Notes: generated from the sequence alone by a model not told the origin. Positions 32,532-42,955 are shown, counted from the first letter of the stretch. The stretch is DNA of 64,000 nucleotides from Cordylochernes scorpioides (GCA_030710605.1 CP092880.1:12441639-12505638), one strand, 5' to 3'. Translations and numbers: made by a program.

Positions 32532-34136
32532 AATGAGTGTCTGGTGCTGGGTTACTATCCTGAAAGCTGGAAACATTCGGTATTAAAAATTATTACGAAA
32601 CCGCAAAAAGCTGACTACGAAGCAATTAATAGCTATCGCCCAATTTCACTAACATCAAATTTCTCAAAAATATTTGAAACGATCATTAAAAATAAAATAC
32701 TCAATTATTATAATCATAATAACTTACTGAGCCACAGACAACATGGATTTACGAAAAGAAAATCTACAATAACGGCATTGGACAAAATAACCGAGACCAT
32801 ACTGAAACACAAACAAAACGAATTGGTTGCATTGATTGCCATTGATATAAGTGGTGCATTTGATAATGCGTGGTGGCCTGCCTTAATAAAAAGAATGGAC
32901 GAAGACCACGTCCCAGCAGTTCTCATAAAAATTATCCAATCATTTTTAAATCGGAGAAGAAAAACAAGTCTCACCTTCTCGAATACAACAATTTCGAAAT
33001 ATTTATCAAAGGGATGTCCTCAAGGCGGACCATTATCACCTTTATTGTGGAATATAGTCCTGAATGATTTGTTGATCAACTTCGCATCCCCAAATTCTGA
33101 AATAATCTGTTATGCGGATGATGTTTCGATTGTTTGCTGGCACAAGACCATAGAAGGGTTAAAAAATGAAACAGAAAGAACTTTAAATTATGTAATACAA
33201 TGGTGTACAAGAAATAAGCTAAAGCTAAGCCCGGAGAAAACCGGCTTAATACATATGCACGGCAAACAAAATATTCCAATGGGAACTCCAAATTTCATAA
33301 TAAAACCAGTGGAAGAGGTAAAAATTTTAGGTATAAAATTTTCTAATCACAGAATTAAGTCAAAAATTAACTTCACACCCCACATTAATGATATTCTTTG
33401 TAAAATCAACCGTATGAAAAATCTTTTGTTTTCGCTCTGTGGGAAGATGTGGGGATTGGATGCTAAAAAAAGATTAATTTTATATAAAACTCTTTTTAGG
33501 CCAATACTAACCTATGGATCTGAAATATGGTATAAATTTATTAATAAAAGAAGTAAGCAAAGATTAAACTCTCAGCAATATCAGATTCTTCTTTGGGTAG
33601 TGAGAGCCTATAAAACGACCTCATCAAATTGTATTCATAGTTTGGCAAAAATACCTATTCTCACAGATCAAATAGAATCGTTGATAATAAAATACGATTT
33701 GGCCAATTTATCAAAAGAAGAAATCAATGTATTCAGACCGCATGCCCCGACTATAATTCATAACTACATAGAATCAAGAATGGCTGAAACAATAGCTAAC
33801 ACTAATGAAACATTCAGAAAATATTTCCCATTTGGAATTCCTTTTTATTTTCGTCCGAATTTTTATAACTCACAGTTCGTCACGGGTCATGGTAATTTTG
33901 GAGAATTTCTGTCGAAAATCGGGGCAACGGATGATCCTAGCTGTTTCTGTGGAAAAGAAAACCAAGACTCAATGCATTTATTGATGGAATGTCCGATATT
34001 CCACAGCTACAGAAGTAATCATTTTTATCCCATCGAAGAGGTTTGCGAATTTGTATATAACAAAGACACTTATGTAAAATTCAATAATTTTTGTAAGTTC
34101 ATTTTGGATTTTCTCTTCTGTTTAAGAAAACCATAG
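32532..34136 (+). CDS. Reverse transcriptase of R1-like non-LTR retrotransposon (partial)
   Basis: An uninterrupted frame of about 535 codons from the 5' junction, with no true start (the first GTG/ATG is not biological). It encodes the RNA-dependent DNA polymerase that copies the element at its nicked target. Visible motifs: SYRPISL near residue 30; QHGFTKRKST; AIDISGAFDNAWW (first catalytic Asp); SKGCPQGGPLSPLLWN; CYADDVSIVCW (catalytic YADD, near residue 190); the thumb-region LGIKFSN; and RPILTYGSEIW. The C-terminal end has CFCGKENQDSMHLLMEC, a zinc-knuckle-like motif. Wording around GAFDN and YGSEIW is closest to the R1/I group as I know it. No stop or frameshift occurs, so this is a young insertion, but it lacks the endonuclease. 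Confidence 0.88.
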   Translation, partial: NECLVLGYYPESWKHSVLKIITKPQKADYEAINSYRPISLTSNFSKIFETIIKNKILNYYNHNNLLSHRQHGFTKRKSTITALDKITETILKHKQNELVALIAIDISGAFDNAWWPALIKRMDEDHVPAVLIKIIQSFLNRRRKTSLTFSNTTISKYLSKGCPQGGPLSPLLWNIVLNDLLINFASPNSEIICYADDVSIVCWHKTIEGLKNETERTLNYVIQWCTRNKLKLSPEKTGLIHMHGKQNIPMGTPNFIIKPVEEVKILGIKFSNHRIKSKINFTPHINDILCKINRMKNLLFSLCGKMWGLDAKKRLILYKTLFRPILTYGSEIWYKFINKRSKQRLNSQQYQILLWVVRAYKTTSSNCIHSLAKIPILTDQIESLIIKYDLANLSKEEINVFRPHAPTIIHNYIESRMAETIANTNETFRKYFPFGIPFYFRPNFYNSQFVTGHGNFGEFLSKIGATDDPSCFCGKENQDSMHLLMECPIFHSYRSNHFYPIEEVCEFVYNKDTYVKFNNFCKFILDFLFCLRKP

Positions 34137-34422
34137 TTTCAGTTTTAATTGTGCTTTTAACCGGTTATTGTGTTGTATATACTGAATTGTATATAGGTTG
34201 CTAAAATAATTTATTTTGGATTTTCTCTTCTGTTTGAGAAAACCATCGTTTCAGTTTTAATTGTGTTTTTAGTCGGTTATTGAGTTGTATATAGGTTGAT
34301 AAAATAATCCATTTTGGATTTTCTCTTCTGTTTTAGAGTGCCATCGTTTAAGTTTTAATTATGTTTTTAGTCCGGTTATTAAATTGTATAAAATGAATTG
34401 TATATAATCTGCTAAAATGTAT
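34101..34422. repeat. Triplicated ~110 bp segment in the LINE 3' UTR
   Basis: 'attttggattttctcttctg' starts units at 34101, 34213 and 34311 (112, 98 and about 112 bp). The first unit begins inside the last codons of the RT frame (ILDFLFCLRKP), so the duplication took in the end of the ORF and its stop. Confidence 0.85.
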
Positions 34423-34717
34423 TTAGGCGCAAGTATCCCGAGCTGGGATATCGCGTCCGATGTGTCAAATAAAATAAAATATTACTATTGAATTCAAGTT
34501 TATGCATAATATTTCGTTGATGTAATTCAAAGTAGCCCGTTGTATTTTGAATAGTGACATTTCAACGGATCATATTGATAACCAAATCATCAACTCTACT
34601 TTTCTTTGAAATAGCTTCTTCAGGGAGTTTGATTTGCTTCTAAAAATGCATCATTTGTTCAATATATTCTGACCATAATAGATATAACACAAAGCAATAA
34701 CGCGCCATCGATACATA

Positions 34718-35058
34718 TAAAATGAAAGGATTTAAAAGCACGAATGTTTCTTTTATGGATAATACAAACTTCTACTGTCCTCACTGCGATGAAAAAATAT
34801 ATTGGGAGGGCTTGGCTCATCAGTGGTGACCCTCCCAGCGGTTTTGCAAATTTAATCCACCAGACCGCTTCTCAGAGCTCTAATACTGTATTGGAGGATT
34901 CTGCTTATATACGCAGCACTGAAGGGTAGATTCTCAGAAATGGTTTTCAAGAATACTATGGACATAAGCTTATAGGACAGTAGAATTACATTCAGAGGAC
35001 AGAAGAAGTTTGTATTATTTATAAAAGAAACATTCGTGCTTTTAAATCCTTTCATTTT
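34718..35058. mobile_element. MITE-C, intact copy
   Basis: About 340 bp with near-perfect 60 bp terminal inverted repeats: 'aatgaaaggatttaaaagca' at the left is mirrored at 35036-35055. The left core is at 34800-34850. No coding frame. The best copy for defining the family's ends. Confidence 0.8.
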
Positions 35059-35059
35059 A

Positions 35060-35750
35060 AGTTCAAATAAGTTTTCGATCGATAGTGAGAGCTTTTCATC
35101 AGAACTGTTGCACATAACGTTTCATATCAGTTTACATATATAAGGAACTTGAAATTTCTTTCAATAACTGGTTATTTCGTCTCAATTCTTTTGAAAGCAA
35201 AGCAGATTATATTTCCGACTAGCGCTGATATTTTGACTAATTATAATCAAAATAGTTCTTCAAATCAACATATATCTGATGACATTTTTCTTAAATCGGG
35301 CGACTTGTACAATTTCGCCCAGTCATAATTCAGTAAATATGATCATGTTTCTATATTTGAAGCTATAGATTTCAACGCTATTATCAGAACCTAGAATATT
35401 TTTTATAACCAAATGGTATAAGTTTAGTTGATAGCGTAAACGTTGTTAAAACCGATCCAAATAGAATAAAGATTAATTTTAATCTTTTATAAGGCCTTTA
35501 TGCTGTTACTTTTAAGTTTAAATCTTGATTTTTTTGTAAGCTATATATAAATGAGTATATAATAATTTAGAGAAAAATGATTAAAGTTCAAATTTATATT
35601 TTCGTCAAATATCAATTCTCTCAAAATTTTCCATTGTAAATGTAAAAAAATGTTGTTATTTTGGATCAAAAATTTGAAGGACGATTTTTATTTCTAAATT
35701 TGGTTTATAATCAAACACTAATAGTTAAAACCTAACTTTCCAATCATTTA
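35060..35750. other. Unassigned AT-rich stretch upstream of the PLE
   Basis: No hammerhead or terminal repeat recognised. Part of it may belong to the PLE 5' region. Confidence 0.35.
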
Positions 35751-37441
35751 AAATGATGACAAAATATATTTTATTGGATATTATTTCAAAAACAGAAGAA
35801 ATATGCAAAACTCTTAACCCTAATGAGGCAGCTAATATTAGATTTGAAGTTACTAATACACTAAAACAAAATTATAAATCAAATATAATAAACAAAAAAT
35901 TGACTTCCAAACTTAAACACCTACAAACAAAATATGTAATAACAAAATATGACAAAGGGAATGGAATTGTTTTAATGAAAAAAAGAAGACTATAAACAAA
36001 AAATGCTTTCTTTATTGAATAACAATGGCACCTATTCTCCTATAAAAATGATCCAACAAAAAACTTCAAAAATAAATTGAACACCATACTTAAAAACTGG
36101 AGAAAAAACAAATATATTAATTACAGGCTTTTAACCAAGTTGAAAAATTATGATGCACATGTTCCCAATATATATGGTGCTCCAAAGGTCCACAAGCCTA
36201 ACTGTCCATTACGCCCAATAGTAAACAATAGACCTTCACCAACATATGCCTTGTCAAAATGGTTAGCACAACAATTAAAAATCTACCAATATTTTTAATG
36301 AAAATGAAATTGTTAACTCCTATGAATTCAAAGAAGATATTATTGACATGAAGCTCAATGGAAATCAAAGAATTATATCTTTAGATATTGAATCCATGTT
36401 TACTCTCTTCAATCCCTATACCCACAATTATGGATGCATTAAACCATGTGATAAAAGAATCAAAAATAAATAATTTTCCAAAATCTGAATTTTTAATTGG
36501 AATAGAATTTTGTTTGAAAACAACATACTTTATTTATGATGACCAAATATATCTCCAAATGAAAGGTGCAACAATGGGTAGTCCAATATCACCAAACGCA
36601 GCTTGTATTACTATAGGCCAATTAGAAATAAAAGCTCTAAATTCACTTAAAAAATATGTTTATTATTTTTAAAGATATGTGGATGACTCCATTTTATTTA
36701 TTAATCAGGGATGTGAACAAAAGATTTTGGATACTTTCAACAATCTATTGCCTGATATCAATTACTCTATGGAAGTAGATAACAACAAATCAATAAATTT
36801 CTTGGACATGAACTTATCATACAGTAATAACAATATTACAACCTCTATATACAAAAATACCAACACATACAGGAACTTATTGGAACTTTAGCTCACAGCA
36901 CCATTTCAGCCAAAAAGTAGGATTAGTAAAAGCTCTTATATAGAGAGTTTTTACACTCATTAATGATACAACTAAAAGAAATATAGAAATTAACAACATA
37001 AAAAAAGAACTAATCAATGAAGATTTTCCCATCAAATTGATAAATAGAATAATAGAAGACATGAACCAAAAATATGAGAATAATACTTTAAATCAAAATC
37101 TAAAGTGCAAAAACAAAGAAGCCAAATATATCACATTGCCATTTATAAACCAAAGGTTTGCAAGAAATTTTACTAATATATTCAAAAAGTATGAAAAAAT
37201 AAAAATTGCATGGAAACCATGTAACCCTATCTCTCAATATATCAACAACCATAAGAACACTCACATACCAAATAGAGCAGGTTTAATTTATGAAGTGAAA
37301 TGTGAAAAATGTGACCAATGTTATGTAGGAAAACATCCAGAACTTTAAAAGAAAGAATGAAAAACCATGAATATGCTCTGAAATGGGATAAAATTGAGAA
37401 TTCTGCACTTGTAGAACATAGAAAAATCACAGGACATAATA

Positions 37442-38361
37442 CAAGGTGGGATCAATAAATAAGGTGAATTATAATTTATTTAAAAAAAAAGAATGATATT
37501 AAAAATTAGGACTTGATATATTCAAAATAATCACCTTGGCTTTCTATACATCGTCTCCCTCGTTCTGGCAACTTGTAAATACCCTCTTTATAGGCACTCT
37601 TAGGAAGCGTGTGAAAAAAATCTTGCACCACTTTCTGGACATCTTCATCCGAGTCAAATCGCTTTCCCTTTAACTCCTTCTTTAGTATCCAAAAAGGAAA
37701 TAGTTAGAGGGGGCTAGGTCTGGACTATATGCAGGATGTGTTCTAAAACTTCAAAACCTAATTTAATGATTGTAGATACAGTTTTACATGATGTATGCGG
37801 CCTTGCATTATCATGAAGGAAGAGAAAAACCTTTACTAAGCTTCCCTCTTCTTTTGTTTCTTATACCGGGCTTTAGCTTATTTACAAGAATGTCACAATA
37901 AAGGTCACTGTTCATACGTTGCCTTGAGGATAAAAAATCAAGACAGATTGGTCCATCAACATCCCAAAAAATTGTTAACAAAACTTTACCGGCCGAACGT
38001 TGAGACCTGAGGAACATGTAATTCGTCCATTTTTGAACTCGTTAACCCATTTATAAATGTTTTTTGAGACAAACAAGACTCACCATAGATATTTTTTATT
38101 CTTTGGCATATTTGAGATGTTTGAATACCTTCTGCATTCAAGAAACGAATAACTGCACGTTGTTCAAGCGTGATGCAATCCTTCATGGGAGCTTCCATTT
38201 TAGTTTATTTATAAGTCTCGCGCCGCGCGTGGGGAAAAAAGAACAGAACACCTTAAATAGTCTCTCGATGTAATATTTTAATATTCTGTGGTTTAAATTA
38301 TTTTTGCTTTTTTAATTTTTAATAAATAAGATAATTCACCTTATATATTGATCCCCCTTTG
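37442..38361 (-). mobile_element. Mariner-type element, 920 bp, inserted in the PLE
   Basis: Terminal inverted repeats CAAGGTGGGATCAAT (37442 inward) and CAAAGGGGGATCAAT (38361 inward) each continue with A(T/A)ATAAGGTGAATTAT. TA is duplicated at 37440-37441 and 38362-38363. Removing the element plus one TA rejoins the PLE frame exactly. Confidence 0.92.
37500..38198 (-). pseudogene. Mariner-family transposase, internally deleted
   Basis: The N terminus starts MEAPMKDCITLEQRAVIRFL and keeps a helix-turn-helix-like region. The frame then jumps near 38000 to KVLLTIFWDVDGPICLDF (the strand region after the first catalytic Asp), NSDLYCDILVNKLKPGIRNK, then, in another frame, HDNARPHTSC (second Asp) and a degraded YSPDLAP-like region, ending GDYFEYIK near 37510. 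The first catalytic block and parts of the linker are deleted, so total length is well below the 340 or so residues usual for the family. It is not functional. Confidence 0.75.
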
Positions 38362-38682
38362 TAATTTTAACCTAAAAGAAACAAAGATACTAGAATATGA
38401 GAAAAATTATTTTAAGAGACAATTTAAAGAAGCATTTTTAATTCAAAAGAAATGTGCTACAATTAACAGAATGGAAGAAAGAGGAAATATAAATTATATT
38501 TATAGATATCCTTTTAATTATATTTGAAAAAACTTTTAATTCTAAGAATAATATTCACCATGTGTTTATCCCATCTGTTTATCAGATAAATATCTTCTTC
38601 TTATCTGTTATCTTGTTTACACACTTGATAACAGGAACTATTTAAAAACATGCTGTGGTAAAATTTTCTCATTCAGTACTTT

Positions 38683-38724
38683 TGTCTGAAGATGGTAACA
38701 ACGCTGTTAGCGAAACGTCACACA
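38683..38724 (+). ncRNA. Hammerhead-like motif in the PLE tail
   Basis: CTGAAGA (38686-38692), a stem II GGTAACA...TGTTAGC with one mismatch, GAA (38712-38714), then ACGT and C, giving the cleavage triplet GTC. Stem I is only TGT/ACA and stem III is the self-complementary ACGT, so a single molecule would be weak. PLEs are known to carry hammerheads of this shape. Confidence 0.5.
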
Positions 38725-38770
38725 CTATTTATTTATTTGGATTTGGTCTTATTACCTTGTGTTTATAATC

Positions 38771-39470
38771 TATAATCCAAATTGTGCCTTATCAATGCTA
38801 AAGGTAGGGAGGCCTAGGCTTAGAAATGAATGCTTCTCTTTTAACCTATAGGCCTTAAAGAACCATTGGTTGATTGCTATCCCCTTTCTTGTTATTTAGT
38901 TTCAATTAATAATTTCATTCTTTTTAAAGATTAAATTAAATGGTTAGAGAACTGAAGTATCAGAACTATTAATAAAGAAGTGCCATCACTTCAGCGTGTG
39001 AACCAAGCTTAACATTACAACAACGTTAAAAAAGGGCAGAGAACAAATTAGCTGTGGCTATATGGATGTTCGGGGTGGATGAGGGTTAACAAGAGGAGGG
39101 AGGGAAACAGTGGCCATCAAACCAGAAGAGGTTCCAACAAGAGAGAACACTATGCCATGATTAAGTCATGAGTCAAATTGGTCCCCGACATGCTGTCGTC
39201 GCCAAAGAAGCGCGGGGGGTGGCGGCTGAGTTATGACATCACATGGTGTACGAGCGGAGTGGCGCACAAAGGCCCCGTCTTTCACTGCATTAAACCCTGG
39301 AGCGGATCAATTTCACAGATCGTTTTGGTGTGCCATTAGGGACAAGTGGGGAGACGGCCTTTTCATATGGAAATCAGGAGTTCTCAGGGCACGCGTGGGA
39401 GTCGGAAACTTCCGTATTCATCCACTTCTTTATGATCTTGGTTCGTTTTGGCTATTGTTGGCTGTTGGAG
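38771..39470. other. Unassigned, GC-richer from 39050
   Basis: 39050-39490 is GC-richer and holds an 86-codon frame (39233-39493) without recognisable similarity. I see no splice or promoter evidence. Confidence 0.35.
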
Positions 39471-39934
39471 TATCTAAGCTGACTTGGATGTAGACTGGAT
39501 GGTCTATACTGACTTAGCTTGATGGTGTTGGATGTTGAATAGGTCTTGACCATTATATGGCGTATATTGGCTTAGCTATACTGACCTAGCTTAGTTGTGT
39601 TCATAGTTAACTGGATTAACTTGGATTGCTTGTAGTCATTTTTGGTTGTTGGCTGAATATCTTGGCTTACTTAGCATGATTGTAGCCATTGTAATTGTTG
39701 ACTGATAATATGAGGCTATTGTTTTACTGATGAGTTGACCTCATTTCGATAGGTCTTGGTCATTGTTAACTATCTTATTTTGACTGACTCAGCTTATAGA
39801 AAAAACATTGGCAGGTTGGACTTATATATACATATGTGTATGATTAAATATTTAATTCAACCATTATTGTACTTTAATTATTTTTCGTGAATATTTATTT
39901 GAGCTAAACATTGTAAGATTAAGGAAATAAAAAA

Positions 39935-40000
39935 GATATCTCCTTATCGTGCAACTGAAGGTTTATGATGGCTTGCGCCATCTATAAGGAGATGCCTTTT
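39935..40000. mobile_element. Short hairpin MITE
   Basis: 'agatatctccttat' and 'ataaggagatgcct' are inverted around a central 'gatggcttgcgccatc' hairpin. It resembles the ends of repeat F and 9410-9470. Confidence 0.5.
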
Positions 40001-40040
40001 TTTTTTCTTAATTCATGAACCTTATCCCAGTACAATATCA

Positions 40041-40306
40041 ACAACAACAACAACAAAAAGCCTTTATTTAGGGTCACTGACCCTATACAGGATTCACCAG
40101 AGGTATGCATAAGAACAAAACAGTGAGACAAAGGAAACAACGATATAGACAGAAGAAAAAGAAAAAAATAGAGAAAAAAAAAACAAGAAAGTGAAAGAGG
40201 GAAGCAAGAAAAACAACACAAAAAGAGTAGCAGTAAGAAAGTGAGAAGTGAGTGTCACTTGGCCTTCTTCTGAGATATGGACTTGTGGAAACCATAAAAC
40301 GCCGTA
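40041..40306 (-). mobile_element. 5'-truncated LINE with (TTG)n tail and 12 bp TSD
   Basis: Same family as 2024-2629. Flanked by agtacaatatca at 40029-40040 and 40307-40318. It contains the last dozen or so codons (GFHKSISQKKAK) and the 3' UTR. Confidence 0.9.
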
Positions 40307-41052
40307 AGTACAATATCACATTTGTACTATTTTTCCACATTGTATTATTAGTTTTCCTTGTAAAGGGTAACAGCAGGTCACAGACACGCTTAGTGCTTGG
40401 TTATTATGATCATTGTTTCTTAGATAATCTAGACAGACCTAGCTTGGCTGTATATAACCATTGATTCTTGTTTTAATGATAGTTAAGCTCATTTAGATAG
40501 ATATTGGTCTTATTCTCATTGTTAACCGACTCATCTAGACTCAGTTCGTTTGGTTATGGTCATTGTTGGCCGGACTATCTAGACATATTTAACTTTGAGA
40601 GATATGGTTATGGGTGATTAGAGTTGAACCACTTTAGGTTGTGGCCATTTTTTTGAGAATTAAAACAACTTTTTTGATTTCTTAGTCAATATTTACATAA
40701 TAAAATATAAATTTAGTCAGCCAGGTTCCCACCGCGATAGTGTCATCCTCCAGGGAATGACGGGGACCTCGCTGACCTCACCCAGTCCAACCTGGACGAA
40801 GGTAGATTCTTGACTTCAATGCCGATGCAAGGATGACCTCCAGGCCTGTCCTGAAGATCCATGCCCGGAGATCAGATTGTGGTCATTGTTGAATGAACTA
40901 ACTCTACTTATTTAAGACAATCTTCCTATTATCTATTCTATATACAGTTACGAGCGTCATTCTTCATCTCTTAATCAGTCATCTCTGTCACCGTTTGCTT
41001 TTTTTTTTTTTTGGAATGGCGCCCTCCTATTGGTTGGCTACGACCACGCCAC

Positions 41053-41103
41053 CTTTGCCCCCCCCCCCCCCCTATTTTGCTTCCCCCCCCCCCCCCCCCC
41101 CCC
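41053..41103. repeat. Two poly(C) tracts
   Basis: C runs of roughly 15 and 19-20 bases separated by 'tattttgctt'. The complementary G runs could form quadruplexes. Exact lengths are prone to sequencing error. Confidence 0.8.
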
Positions 41104-41339
41104 TCTCGCTATTTCGTTTTTGTAACCATTGTGTTGGAGCGGGTCGCTCCTTAAATAAATGCATAAATTAGTTAATAACCAAATGGAATCCTCTCTTTCT
41201 TTTTCCCAGTAAGAGACGCCTACGGAAGCCAACAGTACATAGACAGATAAAGCACATAGGCTATAGTTATTAACTAACATATGCATTTATTTATAATTGT
41301 AACAAATAGTATTTGAATCAAAACATTCAATCGGGTAAA

Positions 41340-41369
41340 ACACGGGCGTTGCCCGGGTCATTCGGCTAG
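41340..41369 (+). mobile_element. Helitron 3' terminus
   Basis: ACGGGC-gtt-GCCCG hairpin, then ggtcattcggCTAG (41366-41369) and T. It matches the end at 4262-4294. Upstream, 'taaataaatgcataaattag' and 'ctaacatatgcatttattta' (41151-41296) form an inverted repeat that may be part of the same element. Confidence 0.6.
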
Positions 41370-42125
41370 TAGAATAATCAACACGAGTCGATGAGTAGAG
41401 CTTCTTTATAAATATTGTACAAGATTTCAGGCAAGACGGCTCGTAGGACATTTTGCTTGAAAGCTTGTACAATTGTCCTCTTATATAAAGAATCTTTTCT
41501 TTCCGCCTTGTGTTTATTCTATAGCTTCTTTAACTTGTTCTCTCTCATGGTCGTTGTTAGAATTAACTGAAATTGAACTTATTCAAGTTGTGTGGCACCA
41601 AGATCTTAGAGTTCAACATGTCCGCGTATGACTTTTTATTCCTAATGAGATTCACTAGGTCTTTTTTCAATTTAAATTATTCTATGTTTAAGCCATTGTT
41701 AGAAAACGAGATAACTAAGCTACTTTATAATTAAGGTCCGACCATTGTTAACTGAACTAACTCAGCTTATTTAACTTGTTCATGATTCTTGTTAGATTTA
41801 AACTGAAACTGGATTAATTCAAGTTCAACATACACGCGTACACCTTTTTATTCTTAATTACCTGGTTATATTTATATGGCATTGTAAACAAACAAACTAA
41901 GCTACTTTATAAGTTAGGTATTACCATTGTTTCTGTATCTTAGTATTCCAAGCTAGGGTCTACTCATGGCTAGCATAGATGGAAGCTAAGTCCTCGACCT
42001 AGTTTATAATCCTCTTTGACTGGATCTAAGCTGACGTTTAGTCCATTGTTGACCTCGGTTTTTCAGCAGGGTTTATTTTGTTTATTTTCAGCCGTCTGTG
42101 GACCTATAGATACTATTAGATGTGC

Positions 42126-42258
42126 AGGTAAGCCACTGATTTAACTGTAAATGCACCACATATTTACACATATAGAAAGCAGTTTGACTTTTTCACAAGT
42201 GTGCCAGAGACTGTTTGTATATTCGCAATCACTGGTGAGGTTGGATTTCCATAAGAAT
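42126..42258 (-). mobile_element. Decayed SINE body
   Basis: Matches the body of the 726-1031 SINE ('gcaccacatatttacacat', 'gtgccagagactgttt') without the tRNA head. Confidence 0.55.
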
Positions 42259-42282
42259 TATTATTATTATTATTTTTTTTTT

Positions 42283-42556
42283 TTTGCTTATCCCTAGTAC
42301 ACGTGGTACAGACCATGATAATCATGGTGGTTAGTTAGCGACTGCTTTTTACTGTAAGTGCACCACATGTCTACACATGTGAAAGCAGTTCGACTTTGCA
42401 CTTACAAATGTGCCAGAGCCCCGTTTGGTTACTTGCACTCGCTGGTGGGGTTGGAATTATGAACCTTTGAAGCATTAATATTTTTCAGAAAAAAGTGTCC
42501 AATGCGATTTTCGATCCCGAGTTGTGACAATTGAAAAACGACAGTTTAAACCATTC
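42283..42556 (-). mobile_element. SINE copy with decayed tRNA head
   Basis: Body from 'cttatccctagtacacgtgg' to 'gtgtccaatgcg' is well preserved. The B box is mutated (gattttcgatcccga) and the head runs into the 24 bp array. Confidence 0.75.
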
Positions 42557-42563
42557 TTATTTG

Positions 42564-42955
42564 TGTGTCATGAATCAGTTGTCAACTTGTGTCATGAATC
42601 AGTTGTCAACTTGTGTCATGAAGCAGTTGTCAACTTGTGTCATGAATCAGTTGTCAACTTGTGTCATGAAGCAGTTGTCAACTTGTGTCATTAATCAGTT
42701 GTCAACTTGTGTCATGAAGCAGTTGTCAACTTGTGTCATGAAGCAGTTGTCAACTTGTGTCATGAAGCAGTTGTCAACTTGTGTCATGAAGCAGTTGTCA
42801 ACTTGTGTCATGAAGCAGTTGTCAACTTGTGTCATTGATCAGTTGTCAACTTGTGTCATGAAGCAGTTGTCAACTTGTGTCATGAAGCAGTTGTCAACTT
42901 GTGTCATTGATCAGTTGTCAACTTGTGTCATTGATCAGTTGTCAACTTGTGTCAT
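42564..42955. repeat. 24 bp minisatellite, 16 copies
   Basis: The unit tcaacttgtgtcatgaagcag with 'ttg' is 24 bp, so it keeps one frame open and gives CVMKQLST or variants (CVMN, CVIN, CVID) for about 130 residues from the ATG at 42531. The order of variants ends MK-MK-ID-MK-MK-ID-ID, a sign of block copying. There is no reason to think it is translated: no known family, and the frame begins in SINE sequence. Confidence 0.92.

Larger units (their letters stand above)
32531..34479 (+). mobile_element. R1-like LINE, 5'-truncated
   Basis: 1.95 kb insertion flanked by tattactatt at 32521-32530 and 34480-34489 (10 bp, but in AT-rich sequence). It contains the RT and C-terminal part of ORF2, a 3' UTR with a triplicated segment, and an AAATAAAATAAAA end. 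The ORF1, endonuclease and N-terminal RT parts are missing. Confidence 0.85.
35753..38530 (+). pseudogene. PLE reverse transcriptase / GIY-YIG endonuclease
   Basis: PLE polyprotein in several frames. N-terminal part: TKYVITKYDKGNGIVLMKK, frameshifted near 35985. RT: YGAPKVHKPNCPLRPIVNN; SLDIESMF; MKGATMGSPISPNAA; then YVDDSILFI (catalytic YVDD, 36675-36700) and INFLDMNLSY. After it come the segment IPNRAGLIYEVKCEKC and CYVGK, the GIY-YIG nuclease start, and in the next frame LKERMKNHEYALKW and LVEHRKITGHN. The ORF resumes beyond the mariner with KETKILEYEKNYFKRQFKEA, the usual C-terminal end. At least four frameshifts and two stops are present. The protein would copy and insert the element; this copy is dead. 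Confidence 0.85.
35753..38770 (+). mobile_element. Penelope-like element, decayed and split by a mariner
   Basis: Single ORF with RT followed by GIY-YIG, the order typical of PLEs, then a 3' tail with a hammerhead-like motif at 38683-38724. A mariner (37442-38361) interrupts the C-terminal part. The 5' boundary is not defined. Confidence 0.85.
39470..42080. repeat. Very degenerate ancient tandem repeat
   Basis: Words such as 'ccattgttaactgaactaac', 'tcagcttatttaac', 'ctgacttagct' and 'gaccattgtt' recur throughout, for example near 39500, 39590, 39755, 40410, 40500, 40550, 41690, 41745 and 41925, spaced by about 45-90 bp. The array is broken by the LINE at 40041-40306, a short MITE hairpin, poly(C) tracts and a Helitron end. 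No coding potential. Confidence 0.5.

Noticed and set aside
39233-39493. 86-codon plus-strand frame as a host exon
   Set aside because: No family recognised and no acceptor/donor context; the GC-rich patch alone is not enough.
40710-40890. GC-rich block as a gene fragment or tRNA
   Set aside because: No frame, no A/B boxes and no second copy could be supported.
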